Shown here: piece after piece, positions 1-7,580 of the stretch
Numbering within the stretch: position 1 is the first letter of the stretch
Layout of the letters: each line of letters begins with the position of its first letter
NCBI GenBank assembly: GCA_965198715.1
Contig: CBDAPV010000001.1
Span: forward strand, 496,001-560,000
Direction: 5' to 3'
Length of the DNA stretch: 64,000 nucleotides
Origin: RH-AL1 sp965198715
Lineage (GTDB): Bacteria; Pseudomonadota; Alphaproteobacteria; Rhizobiales; Beijerinckiaceae
The notes under the pieces: generated by a model
Told to the model about the DNA's origin: nothing
Seen by the model: the letters and a program-made list of their open reading frames with translations, nothing else
Database searches by the model: none
Made by a program: the position numbers and the translations under genes

Positions 1-422
1 GTCGGGATCGCTCCGCCGGAAACGAGAGCGCGACCCTGCTTGCGCGTCACGCCTATGTAGCGCGCGATCGCGCGCGTGCCGAACAGCAGATCCAGGCGCG
101 CAAAGGATGAGTCCTGGCCTTGAGCCGGCCGCATGCGCCCCCACCGCAGGCGCAATCGCAGCACGACGCAGCGGAGTGTGAGCGCGGCCGCTCGCGCGCC
201 TCTACAGGCGCGACATGTGCCAAGCGTGTGGACAGCGCGGCCTAGCTCGACGACGTCGCCGACGGTCGCGTGGCAGCGCGTGAGGCCATCCCGCGCAACG
301 GTGAGGCTCAGGCGCAGCGCCGCGCCCTCCGCACGAGGCAGGCGTTGCGTTGCGTCGATCGCGGCGTCGACGAAGTCGAGCGCCAGCTCGAGCTCGCCCC
401 TGACTTGCGGAACAACCTTCAT
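1..422 (-). CDS. Partial ORF running off the left edge, possible HTH protein
   Basis: An ATG at 422 opens a minus-strand frame with no stop before base 1. It overlaps the stop of the upstream gene as ATGA (419-422), continuing the same coupling used by the three genes before it. Residues 1-65 or so look protein-like and helical. The last 30 visible residues contain a segment (RAIARYIGVTRKQGRAL) resembling the helix-turn-helix of small phage DNA-binding proteins. The middle is arginine-rich and less convincing, so the frame may be two genes; an internal ATG at 134 could start the HTH part. Function is unknown. Confidence 0.45.
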   Translation of the reverse strand, partial: MKVVPQVRGELELALDFVDAAIDATQRLPRAEGAALRLSLTVARDGLTRCHATVGDVVELGRAVHTLGTCRACRGARAAALTLRCVVLRLRLRWGRMRPAQGQDSSFARLDLLFGTRAIARYIGVTRKQGRALVSGGAIP

Positions 423-760
423 CGGCCGCCCTCCCAAGGGCAGCCGACCGCACTCAGCACCACCGCGGCACGTGCCGAGGCCGGCTGCCAGGTCGCTGGT
501 CGAGGTTGGCCCCATCGCATGGGATGGTGGTAGCGGAAAGCGGCCGTGCCCCTGACGTACCTGTCGATCGGCCGGCCGGCGAGGGTGCGCTCGACCACCA
601 GGTCGACGAGCTCGCCGTTCAGCCATTCGTTGTAGGTGTCGAGCAGCTGGTCGGTCACCGGCGTCGCCGACGCCGTCGGTTGGCCGATGAGGGCCACGCC
701 GCCACCGATCAGCGGCAGCCCGGCCAGACCCTGCAGGAAACCGCGACGGGAGGCGCTCAT
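419..760 (-). CDS. Small Tat-signal-like protein of the element
   Basis: The product is 113 aa. It begins with SRRGFLQGLAGLPLIGGG, which looks like a twin-arginine signal followed by a hydrophobic stretch, then a small soluble domain rich in aromatic and acidic residues. From memory, proteins with this start are common in rhizobial prophages and genomic islands, with no known activity. The start at 760 is chosen over an upstream ATG because it gives the signal peptide directly and overlaps the previous gene by ATGA. Exported location is inferred from the signal only. Confidence 0.7.
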   Translation of the reverse strand: MSASRRGFLQGLAGLPLIGGGVALIGQPTASATPVTDQLLDTYNEWLNGELVDLVVERTLAGRPIDRYVRGTAAFRYHHPMRWGQPRPATWQPASARAAVVLSAVGCPWEGGR

Positions 761-1500
761 GGGCTCACCTCCCGTCCCGTGTCGCCGGCGCCGCGGCCGA
801 CCTCCAGCTCGGCGAAGCGAAGCGCGAGCAGGTCCGCCTTGATCCCCGCCACGATCCAGACGTGGCGGCGATCCGCGCAATTCGCATCCTCGCCTTTATC
901 GTAGAGGGCGTGCTCAAGGATCTCGAACTTCTGCCAGACCATCCATGGCTGTGTCGCCAACGTCGCCGCGGCGAGCCGCGCCGTGTCGTCGACCGCCTGC
1001 ATCAAGGCCTCGTGCCGCCGCTCGTAGCGCTCCGCCTCCTTGCCCTTGGTGCCGGGCTGCAGATCGTGGCGCCCCAGCTCCGCGCGCGCCTCGAGCCAGG
1101 CGGTGAACCGCTGCTCGAAGAGCTCGCCCGGCGCCGCCGTCGTCGCCCGCACGCTCACGGCCGGAACAGGCCGCTCGATGCGGGTCGCGTCCCGACTCGC
1201 GTGGGGAGCGGCGTCACCGTTCTGGCGCTCGGCCAAGGCCTCGAGCTTCTCGCGGGCGGCGAAGAGCTTGTGCGCCGCATGATCCATAACCGCGCGGATC
1301 GGCTCGCTCTCGCCGGCCTGCAGCGTCTCGGCTGCCATGTGGGCGGCGTCGTAGAGGTGAGCGACGACGTCGAGCTCGTCGCGGATGTCGACCAGGTCCA
1401 GGCCGGTCATGCCGGCCTTATCCGTGCCGTCGGCACGGGTTGGCGCCGGAGCCGCGCCGGCCTCGGCCGGGCGGCGGATGTCGCGGAGGTCCGGCATCAC
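757..1500 (-). CDS. Hypothetical alpha-helical protein
   Basis: The product is 247 aa, soluble, without membrane segments or a signal. It is rich in Ala, Glu and Arg and mostly predicted helix. I do not recognise a family. It sits second in a leftward chain whose members overlap by ATGA (1497-1500 and 757-760), so translation is probably coupled and the proteins may act together. The frame keeps third-position GC typical of the region, which supports real coding. Confidence 0.65.
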   Translation of the reverse strand: MMPDLRDIRRPAEAGAAPAPTRADGTDKAGMTGLDLVDIRDELDVVAHLYDAAHMAAETLQAGESEPIRAVMDHAAHKLFAAREKLEALAERQNGDAAPHASRDATRIERPVPAVSVRATTAAPGELFEQRFTAWLEARAELGRHDLQPGTKGKEAERYERRHEALMQAVDDTARLAAATLATQPWMVWQKFEILEHALYDKGEDANCADRRHVWIVAGIKADLLALRFAELEVGRGAGDTGREVSP

Positions 1501-1856
1501 AGGCCCTCCGCGCGGAGGAGCCGGTCAGCCGCCGCGGCGATGCGGCGATCCGATTCGGCGAGGCTGGCGACGACGCCGCGCAGCAAGGCGAGCGCGCCGG
1601 CGTTCTCCTCGAGGATGCGCGCGACGCTGCCGGCGCCGCGGATCGCGACGAGGTCGGCGAGCTGGGCCGAGATCTCGGCCGGCTCCGCCTCGCGGAAGCC
1701 GCTGGCGACGAGCGCGGCGAGGAAGCTGCGATCCCAGGCGCCCTTGTCGAGCAAAGGGCCGGCGAACGCGGGCGCGCGTGCCCTCTCCGAGGGGAAGGCG
1801 ATGACGCGCGCCGGCGGGCGGCACTCGGCCGCCGGATGGTTCGGGATGGTCGACAT
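1497..1856 (-). CDS. Hypothetical small helical protein, first gene of the leftward chain
   Basis: The product is about 119 aa from the ATG at 1856 (MSTIPNHPAAE); upstream in-frame starts at 1919 and 1940 exist and no clear Shine-Dalgarno decides between them. The C-terminal two thirds are helical, with an Ala/Arg/Leu pattern (SVARILEENAGALALLRGVV) and no cysteine or motif of a known enzyme. It is the promoter-proximal member of a four-gene chain linked by ATGA overlaps. Function is unknown. Confidence 0.6.
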   Translation of the reverse strand: MSTIPNHPAAECRPPARVIAFPSERARAPAFAGPLLDKGAWDRSFLAALVASGFREAEPAEISAQLADLVAIRGAGSVARILEENAGALALLRGVVASLAESDRRIAAAADRLLRAEGL

Positions 1857-2280
1857 GGAGGTAGGCTCACGGTCTAGGACCGGCTTCTCAGGGCCGGGGC
1901 GCCCACGATGGAGCGCCATGCTGGCGGACAGCGCCGGCACCGGGAGTCTGAGAACACGCCCGTGAGAACGTGCGCCACGGCCTTTACCCGAAGGCTATTG
2001 TATCGCCGCAAGCTCTCGCTTGACGGTGCCGTGGCACTCCCGGCATAAAGAGCCGGTCGCGGCCCCGGCATGGGGTGCGGTACAATTTTCGGCAGCGCTC
2101 CGGCCGGCAAGCCAAGGCGCACGCCTATCACGGTGCTGAGATGCCATCCCCGGCAAGGGACCATCTCGGGAGTTCTCAGGCTCCACATTCAATTTGGCAC
2201 ACGTCCCCTCTGCGCCGCAAGCGCGGAGGGCGTTCGTGCGCCACAGTTTTCGAAAATCGCTGGCAGAAGAAATCCGCGTC
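1857..2280. other. Gap without a convincing gene
   Basis: About 420 bases between the leftward chain and the CI-like repressor. Short open frames exist on both strands but none has a convincing start or family. One minus-strand frame ends with LCRECHGTVKREL near 2000-2040, vaguely like the end of an HNH nuclease, so a decayed gene is possible. The region probably also holds the promoter of the leftward chain; I could not place it. Confidence 0.4.
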
Positions 2281-2805
2281 TCACTTTGGTCTTCTAGCAA
2301 TCTGTCTGCTTGAAGTAGCATGCGATAATATAGATTTAGTAGGAACTTCAGTGTCAGTCTTTCTATGAAGTCCTTTTAAAAGAAGGTCTACAGCAGCCCA
2401 AATTTCTTCTGGCGAGTTATCGACTCCGGCTTGAAGCAAAGCCATGACAATTTTGCGCCTCAGTTGCGGCGTGGAAGTTTCCGGCGAACCTGTTCTGATC
2501 GGAGTTGACGCAATCAGGGCAGCTGTAAGCGTGTCTAGATTTGCGTCGCTGTTCTCTAAACGAAACATCTTGTCCATATAAGCGATTGTGTCTAAAGTCC
2601 CACTTGCATTATTTGGCAACGGATATTGACAAAGGTTCGCAATCTCAATCAGTTCGTCAGCGAAGATCTTGCGTTCACCGCGCAACATCTTGCCTATGGC
2701 TGCAGGGTCAACCGAGCGACCAACGGCGTCGCTCAAGAGCTGAGATAGCTCCACCTGCTTCATCCCCGAGGTCTGGAGAGCGTTTTTAAGCCAATCATTG
2801 AGCAT
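2281..2805 (-). CDS. HTH transcriptional regulator, CI-like
   Basis: The product is 174 aa. Residues 1-65 form a helix-turn-helix-like domain (WLKNALQTSGMKQVELSQLL, then AAIGKMLRGERK). The C-terminal part is helical and could dimerise. The DNA is clearly more AT-rich than its neighbours. It diverges from a shorter gene whose N-terminal domain is visibly homologous, the arrangement of a CI/Cro switch. The likely role is to keep the element repressed by binding the intergenic region. Whether it is cleaved by RecA is unclear: no Ala-Gly/Cys-Gly plus Ser/Lys protease signature was recognised. Confidence 0.75.
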   Translation of the reverse strand: MLNDWLKNALQTSGMKQVELSQLLSDAVGRSVDPAAIGKMLRGERKIFADELIEIANLCQYPLPNNASGTLDTIAYMDKMFRLENSDANLDTLTAALIASTPIRTGSPETSTPQLRRKIVMALLQAGVDNSPEEIWAAVDLLLKGLHRKTDTEVPTKSILSHATSSRQIARRPK

Positions 2806-2922
2806 GTCGGAACGAGCCTAAAGGGTCCGAATGCGTTGCGCCGCAAAGATTTCGAACATGCGATATCGATTATAGACTTTTATCCGCGAATATGGAATCT
2901 CTCTTAGTAAGAGGGATTGATC
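2806..2922. promoter_or_regulatory. Divergent promoter/operator region of the switch
   Basis: This AT-rich 117-bp gap separates the two related HTH genes. It contains a perfect inverted repeat CTCTTA-G-TAAGAG at 2901-2913, abutting the GAGGG Shine-Dalgarno of the rightward gene, and a second palindrome CGATATCG at 2861-2868. Protein binding at 2901-2913 would block translation initiation or transcription of the rightward gene. Promoter hexamers were not assigned. Confidence 0.55.
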
Positions 2923-3243
2923 ATGGCGCGGCCACGTACGCGAAAAACGCAGCCTGGCGCCAACGAGGTGGCCGAATGCGCACGCGTTTGGCTAAATGAG
3001 GTGCTCGCTCTTAGCGGCATGCAGCAGGCGGTCCTCTCTCGACGCCTTAGCGAGCTTCTCAACAGGACCGTGTCGTCGACCGCGATCGGGAACATGCTGG
3101 CCGGACGTCGATCTCTCCTAGCCGACGAGATGATGGCCGTCGCCCGTATCTGCAGAGTGCCTCTTCCTTCAACCCGCGAAAAGAAGATCCTTCCGCAGCC
3201 CCGCCTGCCCGGCCTGGACGCAGTCGAGCGCCGCGCCTCATGA
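2923..3243 (+). CDS. HTH transcriptional regulator, Cro-like
   Basis: The product is 106 aa from ATG 2923, preceded by GAGGG at a 7-nt spacing; a TTG two codons earlier is less likely. Residues 20-85 align by eye with residues 4-65 of the divergent repressor: both have a WL start, SGM-Q, LS-LS, AIG-ML-G-R, ADE and a closing PLP. It lacks the repressor's extra C-terminal domain. It probably binds the same operators and acts as the Cro or antirepressor arm. Its stop overlaps the next ATG (3240). Confidence 0.7.
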   Translation: MARPRTRKTQPGANEVAECARVWLNEVLALSGMQQAVLSRRLSELLNRTVSSTAIGNMLAGRRSLLADEMMAVARICRVPLPSTREKKILPQPRLPGLDAVERRAS

Positions 3244-4274
3244 GCGCCTGTCGCGCCGGCTTCGTAGCAGCAGCCGACTGCTCGTCGCGAGACGCCCTCG
3301 CCGCCGAGCTCGAGCGGATCGCCGCGACCGTGCGCGCCCTCCCAGGGGTGAGCCGCCGCAAGCCGGAAGCGTTCCTCGAAGCCAAGAGCGAACTCGCCGG
3401 CCGCATGATCCGGCGCGCGGCCGAGCTGCGCGCCGAGATGCCGGGGCAGCTCGCCGTATCAGCCTCGGATCACATGCGCGAAGAGGCGCTGGTACAACGG
3501 CAACGCCGCCGGCACGGGTTGGCCGAGCGAGATGCAGGCGTTGCGATGCGCGATCGCCTCGGCCCATCGATAGAGCGGCGGCTCGTCGGCCGAGATGACG
3601 GTCCAGGCGGAGGCGAAGCGCAGCGCGAAACCTTCGGGGTCGCCGGCCATCTGCGGCACCAGCTCGAGGTAGGCGCGCCGCTTGTCGGCATGGGCCTGCG
3701 CGCGACCAGTGAAGTCGAAGGCGATGTCGGCGGCGCCCGACGCCGCGGCGAGCAGGCCGCAGGCGATCGGCGCGAGCGCCGCGGCGGCCGACGCGCCGAA
3801 GATGATGGTTGCGAACATGGCCCATCGATGCGCGCCAGCGAGGAAGGCCTGGCGCGACCCATGGTAGAGCACCTCGACGGCGAGCCGGAACTCGGGGTTG
3901 TCGAGGCTGCGCATCATCGCTCCGTCGGAGTCGGCGGCACCGGCACTGGCGGGTCGACCGGGACTGGCGCCGGCTGCCCCCCTGGCCACCCCGTACCCGG
4001 GTTCGGCGTCGGGAGGACGTCCGGGCCCGGCGTCGGCAGCGTGCCCGGCCAACCCCTTCGATCGATGCCCGGCAGCGGGCTCGGCTCTCTCGCACATTCG
4101 ATGCTCGGCATTCGTGCTCTCCCGGTGGCTCGGGGGACTGCGATAGCTCGGGGCGCCGATCTCCAATCGGCGTCCCGGGCGACGAACTGCCATTGTCCTC
4201 CCGATCGGATCGGATCCGAAAGGTCCGCCGGGGGAGCACGGCTACGTTTTCAACAGGGCTTAGCGAACGGATGA
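3240..4274 (+). CDS. Doubtful ORF; only the first ~73 codons look coding
   Basis: The ATG overlaps the stop of the Cro-like gene (ATGA), and the first ~73 residues are a plausible helical sequence (ALAAELERIAATVRALPGV). Beyond about 3460 the frame runs antisense through two better-supported minus-strand genes and becomes Gly/Arg-rich. The simplest view is a short gene whose natural 3' end was lost at a junction near 3455-3470, leaving a random extension. Function is unknown. Confidence 0.25.
   Translation: MSACRAGFVAAADCSSRDALAAELERIAATVRALPGVSRRKPEAFLEAKSELAGRMIRRAAELRAEMPGQLAVSASDHMREEALVQRQRRRHGLAERDAGVAMRDRLGPSIERRLVGRDDGPGGGEAQRETFGVAGHLRHQLEVGAPLVGMGLRATSEVEGDVGGARRRGEQAAGDRRERRGGRRAEDDGCEHGPSMRASEEGLARPMVEHLDGEPELGVVEAAHHRSVGVGGTGTGGSTGTGAGCPPGHPVPGFGVGRTSGPGVGSVPGQPLRSMPGSGLGSLAHSMLGIRALPVARGTAIARGADLQSASRATNCHCPPDRIGSERSAGGARLRFQQGLANG
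3459..3917 (-). CDS. Small membrane protein of the element
   Basis: The product is 152 aa from ATG 3917. Residues 28-66 hold a strongly hydrophobic region (MFATIIFGASAAAALAPIACGLLAA) long enough for one or two membrane segments, followed by a soluble helical domain with several Trp/Tyr residues. Its start overlaps the stop of the proline-rich gene upstream (3914-3917), so the two are coupled. Similar proteins occur in rhizobial islands from memory, without assigned function. Confidence 0.6.
   Translation of the reverse strand: MMRSLDNPEFRLAVEVLYHGSRQAFLAGAHRWAMFATIIFGASAAAALAPIACGLLAAASGAADIAFDFTGRAQAHADKRRAYLELVPQMAGDPEGFALRFASAWTVISADEPPLYRWAEAIAHRNACISLGQPVPAALPLYQRLFAHVIRG
3914..4111 (-). 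CDS. Short proline/glycine-rich protein
   Basis: The product is 65 aa, largely Pro, Gly, Thr and Val, ending in a PVPVDPPVPVPPTPTER tail. Such a composition suggests an extended linker or spanning peptide, not an enzyme. It is coupled by ATGA to the membrane protein gene that follows, the main argument that it is translated. No function can be assigned. Confidence 0.45.
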   Translation of the reverse strand: MPSIECAREPSPLPGIDRRGWPGTLPTPGPDVLPTPNPGTGWPGGQPAPVPVDPPVPVPPTPTER

Positions 4275-4305
4275 TGGAAGTCACAACCGTAGCGGAGCGG
4301 CGAGC

Positions 4306-4830
4306 ATGACGGCCGCACGAGCGTTGAGCATGACGACTGCACAAAGCGCCGTCATCCTCGATTTCACCCCGGCGTCGGCGTCGATGGCGTCCAATGCCGA
4401 ACGGCACAACCGGAATCGCCAGCTCAGGCTCAAGCTGTTCAAGAGCCCAATGCCGATCTCGCCCATGGATATCGACTTCGTCGGAGGGCTCGGCCCAGGC
4501 GTCGAAAGAATCTGGTGGAAGCTGGCAATCCGTTTTTGGATCGACGGTCCCATCCCTGACGATCCGGGAGTCCTTGCCAAGGCCGCAGGCGTGACGTCGA
4601 GGAAATGGGCTAGATATGCTCCGACCCTCGGCTCCATGTTCCAGCGCGACCAGGACGGTGCCTGGACGGACTACGCTCTCGCAGAAGCGCGTGGTCTCGT
4701 CCTACAACGCTTCTACCGCGCGGAAGCACGTCGCGCAGCACGGCTTAAGAGCTGCACGCCGCATACCTCGGGCTCCCTTATTCAGGCGCCGGCTCAGACC
4801 GTCGCCTCTCCTTCATCGGAGAAACAATGA
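4306..4830 (+). CDS. Replication-associated winged-helix-like protein (YdaU/DUF1376-like)
   Basis: The product is 174 aa. Residues 45-115 carry the pattern of DUF1376/YdaU phage proteins: a start of the PISPMDIDFVGGL type, IPDDPGVLAKAAGV and a Lys-Trp near the end of the recognition region (SRKWARYAPTLG). Such proteins sit next to phage replication genes and are thought to bind DNA. The stop overlaps the start of the large replication-type gene (4827-4830). Assignment rests on the local pattern and context, not on a search. Confidence 0.6.
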   Translation: MTAARALSMTTAQSAVILDFTPASASMASNAERHNRNRQLRLKLFKSPMPISPMDIDFVGGLGPGVERIWWKLAIRFWIDGPIPDDPGVLAKAAGVTSRKWARYAPTLGSMFQRDQDGAWTDYALAEARGLVLQRFYRAEARRAARLKSCTPHTSGSLIQAPAQTVASPSSEKQ

Positions 4831-6095
4831 GCGAGGCCGCGCCAACTTTTTCCGTGCGCATCAGCGATCAAGATCTGCCGAACCTTTCGCTGCGCTTCAG
4901 CGCCGAGAGTGCAGCCTGGCGAGAGCTCACGCCTCGGCAGTATTACGTGTGGAAGGCGCTTCACCTGCACCTCCTCAAGTATGGCAGTCTCCCCCAAGGC
5001 TTCAAAGAGATGGCGGCCATTTGTAAGATCGGGGCTCGCGCTTTCGCGGCGATGGCACAGGCCCTGGCCCGGCATATGGACATCGATGCCAGCGACAACA
5101 GGCGCTGGACCCACTTCGACGTCATCGCGTCGCGCGGCGACCTTCCCATCGCCATCGACCTCGAAGTCGGAAGCGGTGAGGCCAGCCCGCATAGGGCGGT
5201 ACGCCAGGCAGCAGCTGGTGTCATGCACACAAACCGCAGACTGCGGCTCGCCACGTCGGATGGTACCGCGGCGGAAACCGCGCTGCATTCTGCAAAACAC
5301 GATGCAAACGCATGCAAAACGGACGTGCAAAACCTTGGAGAATTTGCATCGGCAGGAGCAATGGCAGACGCTCGTTTTGCATCGGCCTCGCCCGGATCGA
5401 TCGATCGATCTTCCTTAGAGATCCTAGAAGAAAACGATCGATCGATCCGTGCGGGCGCGAGCGCGGACGCTGCAAATCCCGATGCAAACAACGATGCAAA
5501 ATGTTCTGCAAACGAAGCGTCGTCTGGTTCGGAAAGCGCTGACGGCGGTCCTGTTCCGTTACCATCGCGCTCGCTTGCCGAGGTCGACGATGATGCGCTG
5601 ATTGCCGCGCTGCGCGCCGCCGGCGGCGAGAAGATCCCGGCGGTTATTCTCAACGCCACTGACCTGGCGCCGCTGCGGCTTCTGGTGGCCGAGGGATGCG
5701 AGCTCGAGCGCGACGTGGTGCCGGCGGTGGCAAACTTCGCCCGCGGCTGCGATGGGGTGCTGCGCACATTCAAGGCCAGACCGATCCGTGAAAAGGCGAT
5801 AGCGAGCCGCGACGCGGCTCTGCAGGCCCGCGCTCGGCTAGGGCCAGCGGCGACGCCCCTGGTGTTCGTGCTGGAAGGATCGCCGCCATGGCGTGCGTGG
5901 CTCCGGCACAAGGGCGTGAAGAGCCATTACGTCACGGAAAAGCAGGACGATCGCACCAAGCGCGGTTCGTGGTTCCCGACGATCTGGCCACCAGGTTGGG
6001 ACGATGCGCGGCTGGCAACGGTTCAGCAATCACGCTCGAGCGTCGGCAACGGCGTCGGTGGGACCGACGGCTCGCTTCCACCACCGGGAGGCTAG
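4827..6095 (+). CDS. Putative replication initiation-type protein of the element
   Basis: The product is 422 aa. Residues 1-90 resemble a winged helix (LTPRQYYVWKALHLHLLKYGSLP). Residues 150-240 are a low-complexity linker rich in Ala, Asn, Asp and Ser. Residues 250-320 are a second small helical domain, and the end is rich in Trp and basic residues. The linker DNA holds ten TGCAAA repeats and two GATC runs, like phage initiators with the origin inside the gene (lambda O is the known example). It overlaps the DUF1376-like gene. The initiator role is inferred from layout. Confidence 0.5.
   Translation: MSEAAPTFSVRISDQDLPNLSLRFSAESAAWRELTPRQYYVWKALHLHLLKYGSLPQGFKEMAAICKIGARAFAAMAQALARHMDIDASDNRRWTHFDVIASRGDLPIAIDLEVGSGEASPHRAVRQAAAGVMHTNRRLRLATSDGTAAETALHSAKHDANACKTDVQNLGEFASAGAMADARFASASPGSIDRSSLEILEENDRSIRAGASADAANPDANNDAKCSANEASSGSESADGGPVPLPSRSLAEVDDDALIAALRAAGGEKIPAVILNATDLAPLRLLVAEGCELERDVVPAVANFARGCDGVLRTFKARPIREKAIASRDAALQARARLGPAATPLVFVLEGSPPWRAWLRHKGVKSHYVTEKQDDRTKRGSWFPTIWPPGWDDARLATVQQSRSSVGNGVGGTDGSLPPPGG
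5291..5512. repeat. TGCAAA iteron-like array with GATC runs, candidate replication origin
   Basis: Direct TGCAAA copies begin at 5291, 5303, 5313 and 5326; inverted copies lie at 5343-5348 and 5376-5381; direct copies begin at 5471, 5483, 5495 and 5507 with exactly 12-bp spacing. Between the clusters are (GATC)x4 at 5395-5410 and (GATC)x3 at 5436-5447. The array lies inside the linker of the putative initiator gene. The 12-bp period keeps the reading frame, so part of it could be protein low complexity, but inverted copies and helical phasing favour a DNA role. Confidence 0.55.
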
Positions 6096-6099
6096 GGCC

Positions 6100-6417
6100 G
6101 TGAGCGAGGCTCGCTTCGAGCCGCTGCTCACGCCGCTGCAGGCGGCCGAGGCGCTCGGCGTGTCGAGGGACACCCTGCGCGCGCTTGTCGACGCCGGCGA
6201 GCTGCGCTTCATTGACGTCGGGCGCGGCCTGGTGCGGCGCCGCATGATGTTCGATCGTGCCGATCTGGCCGAGTTTCGCGACCACCGGAGGAAGGTCGAG
6301 CCATGTCCGTCTATCGTCCGAAGGGCTCGCAGGCCTACGTCTACGACTTCCAATGGCGCGGTCGTCGGTTTTCGGGCGCGACAGGCGCAACGTCCAAGCG
6401 GGAAGCTCTCCAGGTAG
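6100..6417 (+). CDS. Excisionase-like HTH protein
   Basis: The product is 105 aa from GTG 6100, five bases after the previous stop. Residues 8-55 form a MerR/excisionase-type winged HTH (LTPLQAAEALGVSRDTLRAL, then AGELRFIDVGRG, then the closing ADLAEF). It overlaps the integrase start by about 115 bp, so the pair is co-transcribed. The usual role is to bend DNA at the attachment site and favour excision; that role is inferred from the fold and position. Confidence 0.75.
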   Translation: MSEARFEPLLTPLQAAEALGVSRDTLRALVDAGELRFIDVGRGLVRRRMMFDRADLAEFRDHRRKVEPCPSIVRRARRPTSTTSNGAVVGFRARQAQRPSGKLSR

Positions 6418-7442
6418 AGCAGGCGCGGCGCGCCGCGGCCAGGCGCGAGACCGAGGCGGAGGCGCAGCGCGCGGCGCGGCCGATGACGCTGGACGACGCC
6501 TGCGATCGCTACTGGACCGAGGTCGGCCAGCACGCGCGCAACCCGGGCCAGGTCGAGTGGTCGATCGACTACCTGCTCACCCACCTCGGCGAGTCGACGG
6601 CGCTGAAGGACATCGGCGACGACACCGTGGCGAAGCTCGTCGCCCGCCGACGCGGCGAGCGCGTCTCGAACGTGATGGTGCGCCGGCAGAAAGCGAACGA
6701 CCGGAAGGAGGCCAAGCGGGTCTCGGCCGCGACGGTGAACCGCTCCGTCACCGAGCCGCTGCGCAGGATACTGCTTCGCGCGCGCGACGTATGGGGCAAG
6801 GAGGTCGGCGCCGTCATCTGGCGCAGGCACAAGCTCAAGGAGCCCAAGGAGCGGATTCGCTCGATGTCGCCGGAGGAAGAGGCCCGCCTCTTCGCCGTGC
6901 TGCCGGCCGCCTACGCGCCGATCGTGCGCTTCGCGCTGCGCACCGGCTGCCGGGCCATGGAATGCGTCAACCTGCGCTGGTCCGACATCGATTGGGGCAA
7001 CCGGCGCATCACCATTCTCGGCAAGGGCGACAAGCTCGCGGCGATCCCGCTGCCGCTCGACGTGCGCGACCTGCTCTTCCCGCTACAGACGGAAGGCGCC
7101 GAGTTCGTGTTCATGCTGCCGGCGCCGGCGCGCAAGGACGGCTTCCTCGAGCCGCCGCGGCGCATGACCTATCGCGCGTTCTATTCGGCCTTCCTGACGG
7201 CCACGAAGCGCGCCGGGATCACCGGCCTGCGCATCCACGATCTCCGCCACACCGCGGCGACCAGGCTCGTCGCCAGGACAGGCAACATCAAGCTGGCGAT
7301 GAAGCTGTTGCGCCACGAGGACATCTCGACGACGTCGAAGTACACGGCCGTGCTGGACTCGGACCTGAGGGAGGCGCTGGACGCGATGGCGGAACCGGCG
7401 GAGATCGCAAAGTCCCAGGCCAAATCCCAGGCGTCGAGCTAA
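6303..7442 (+). CDS. int: Tyrosine-type site-specific integrase
   Basis: The product is 379 aa. An N-terminal arm-binding region and a SAM-like core-binding domain (about 60-170) precede the catalytic domain (about 185-360). The expected residues are present: Arg217 (TGCRAMECV), Lys244 (GKGDK), His312 and Arg315 (IHDLRHTAATR), His338 (LLRHED) and Tyr347 (TSKY). The gene ends about 30 bp from the broken tRNA-Gly, the usual position for an integrase that uses a tRNA attachment site. Confidence 0.95.
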   Translation: MSVYRPKGSQAYVYDFQWRGRRFSGATGATSKREALQVEQARRAAARRETEAEAQRAARPMTLDDACDRYWTEVGQHARNPGQVEWSIDYLLTHLGESTALKDIGDDTVAKLVARRRGERVSNVMVRRQKANDRKEAKRVSAATVNRSVTEPLRRILLRARDVWGKEVGAVIWRRHKLKEPKERIRSMSPEEEARLFAVLPAAYAPIVRFALRTGCRAMECVNLRWSDIDWGNRRITILGKGDKLAAIPLPLDVRDLLFPLQTEGAEFVFMLPAPARKDGFLEPPRRMTYRAFYSAFLTATKRAGITGLRIHDLRHTAATRLVARTGNIKLAMKLLRHEDISTTSKYTAVLDSDLREALDAMAEPAEIAKSQAKSQASS

Positions 7443-7470
7443 GTGTCTGACGGCGCTGGCGATAGTAGAA

Positions 7471-7509
7471 ACTTGGGAAGCTTCCGTTCTACCATTGAAC
7501 TACGCCCGC
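7471..7509 (-). pseudogene. 5' half of tRNA-Gly(CCC), attachment-site junction
   Basis: Read leftward from 7509, the acceptor 5' strand, D arm and anticodon arm of tRNA-Gly are intact, with anticodon CCC at 7475-7477. The element side still restores the 3' strand of the anticodon stem (GTTTC, one G-U pair), but no variable loop, T arm or acceptor 3' strand follows. The match stops there, so the gene is split and not rebuilt. The core of the attachment site is probably the ~13 nt around the anticodon. Confidence 0.8.
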
Positions 7510-7580
7510 GGCGCAAACCATCTTATCCGTCGCGGCGCGCGGTGCAAGGGCCTGCGCGACGGCGTGACAAGGCCGGCGGC

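Larger units (their letters stand above)
1..7475. mobile_element. Integrative phage-like element (right end; left end outside window)
   Basis: A tyrosine integrase and an excisionase-like gene lie at the right edge, directly beside a tRNA-Gly(CCC) interrupted after its anticodon arm. Inside are a divergent pair of HTH regulators, replication-type genes and chains of small overlapping genes, but no core metabolism. No capsid, tail or terminase gene is visible here, so it could be a prophage, a satellite or an integrative element. The left attachment site is not in the window. Boundary at the tRNA is seen; the nature of the element is inferred. Confidence 0.75.
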
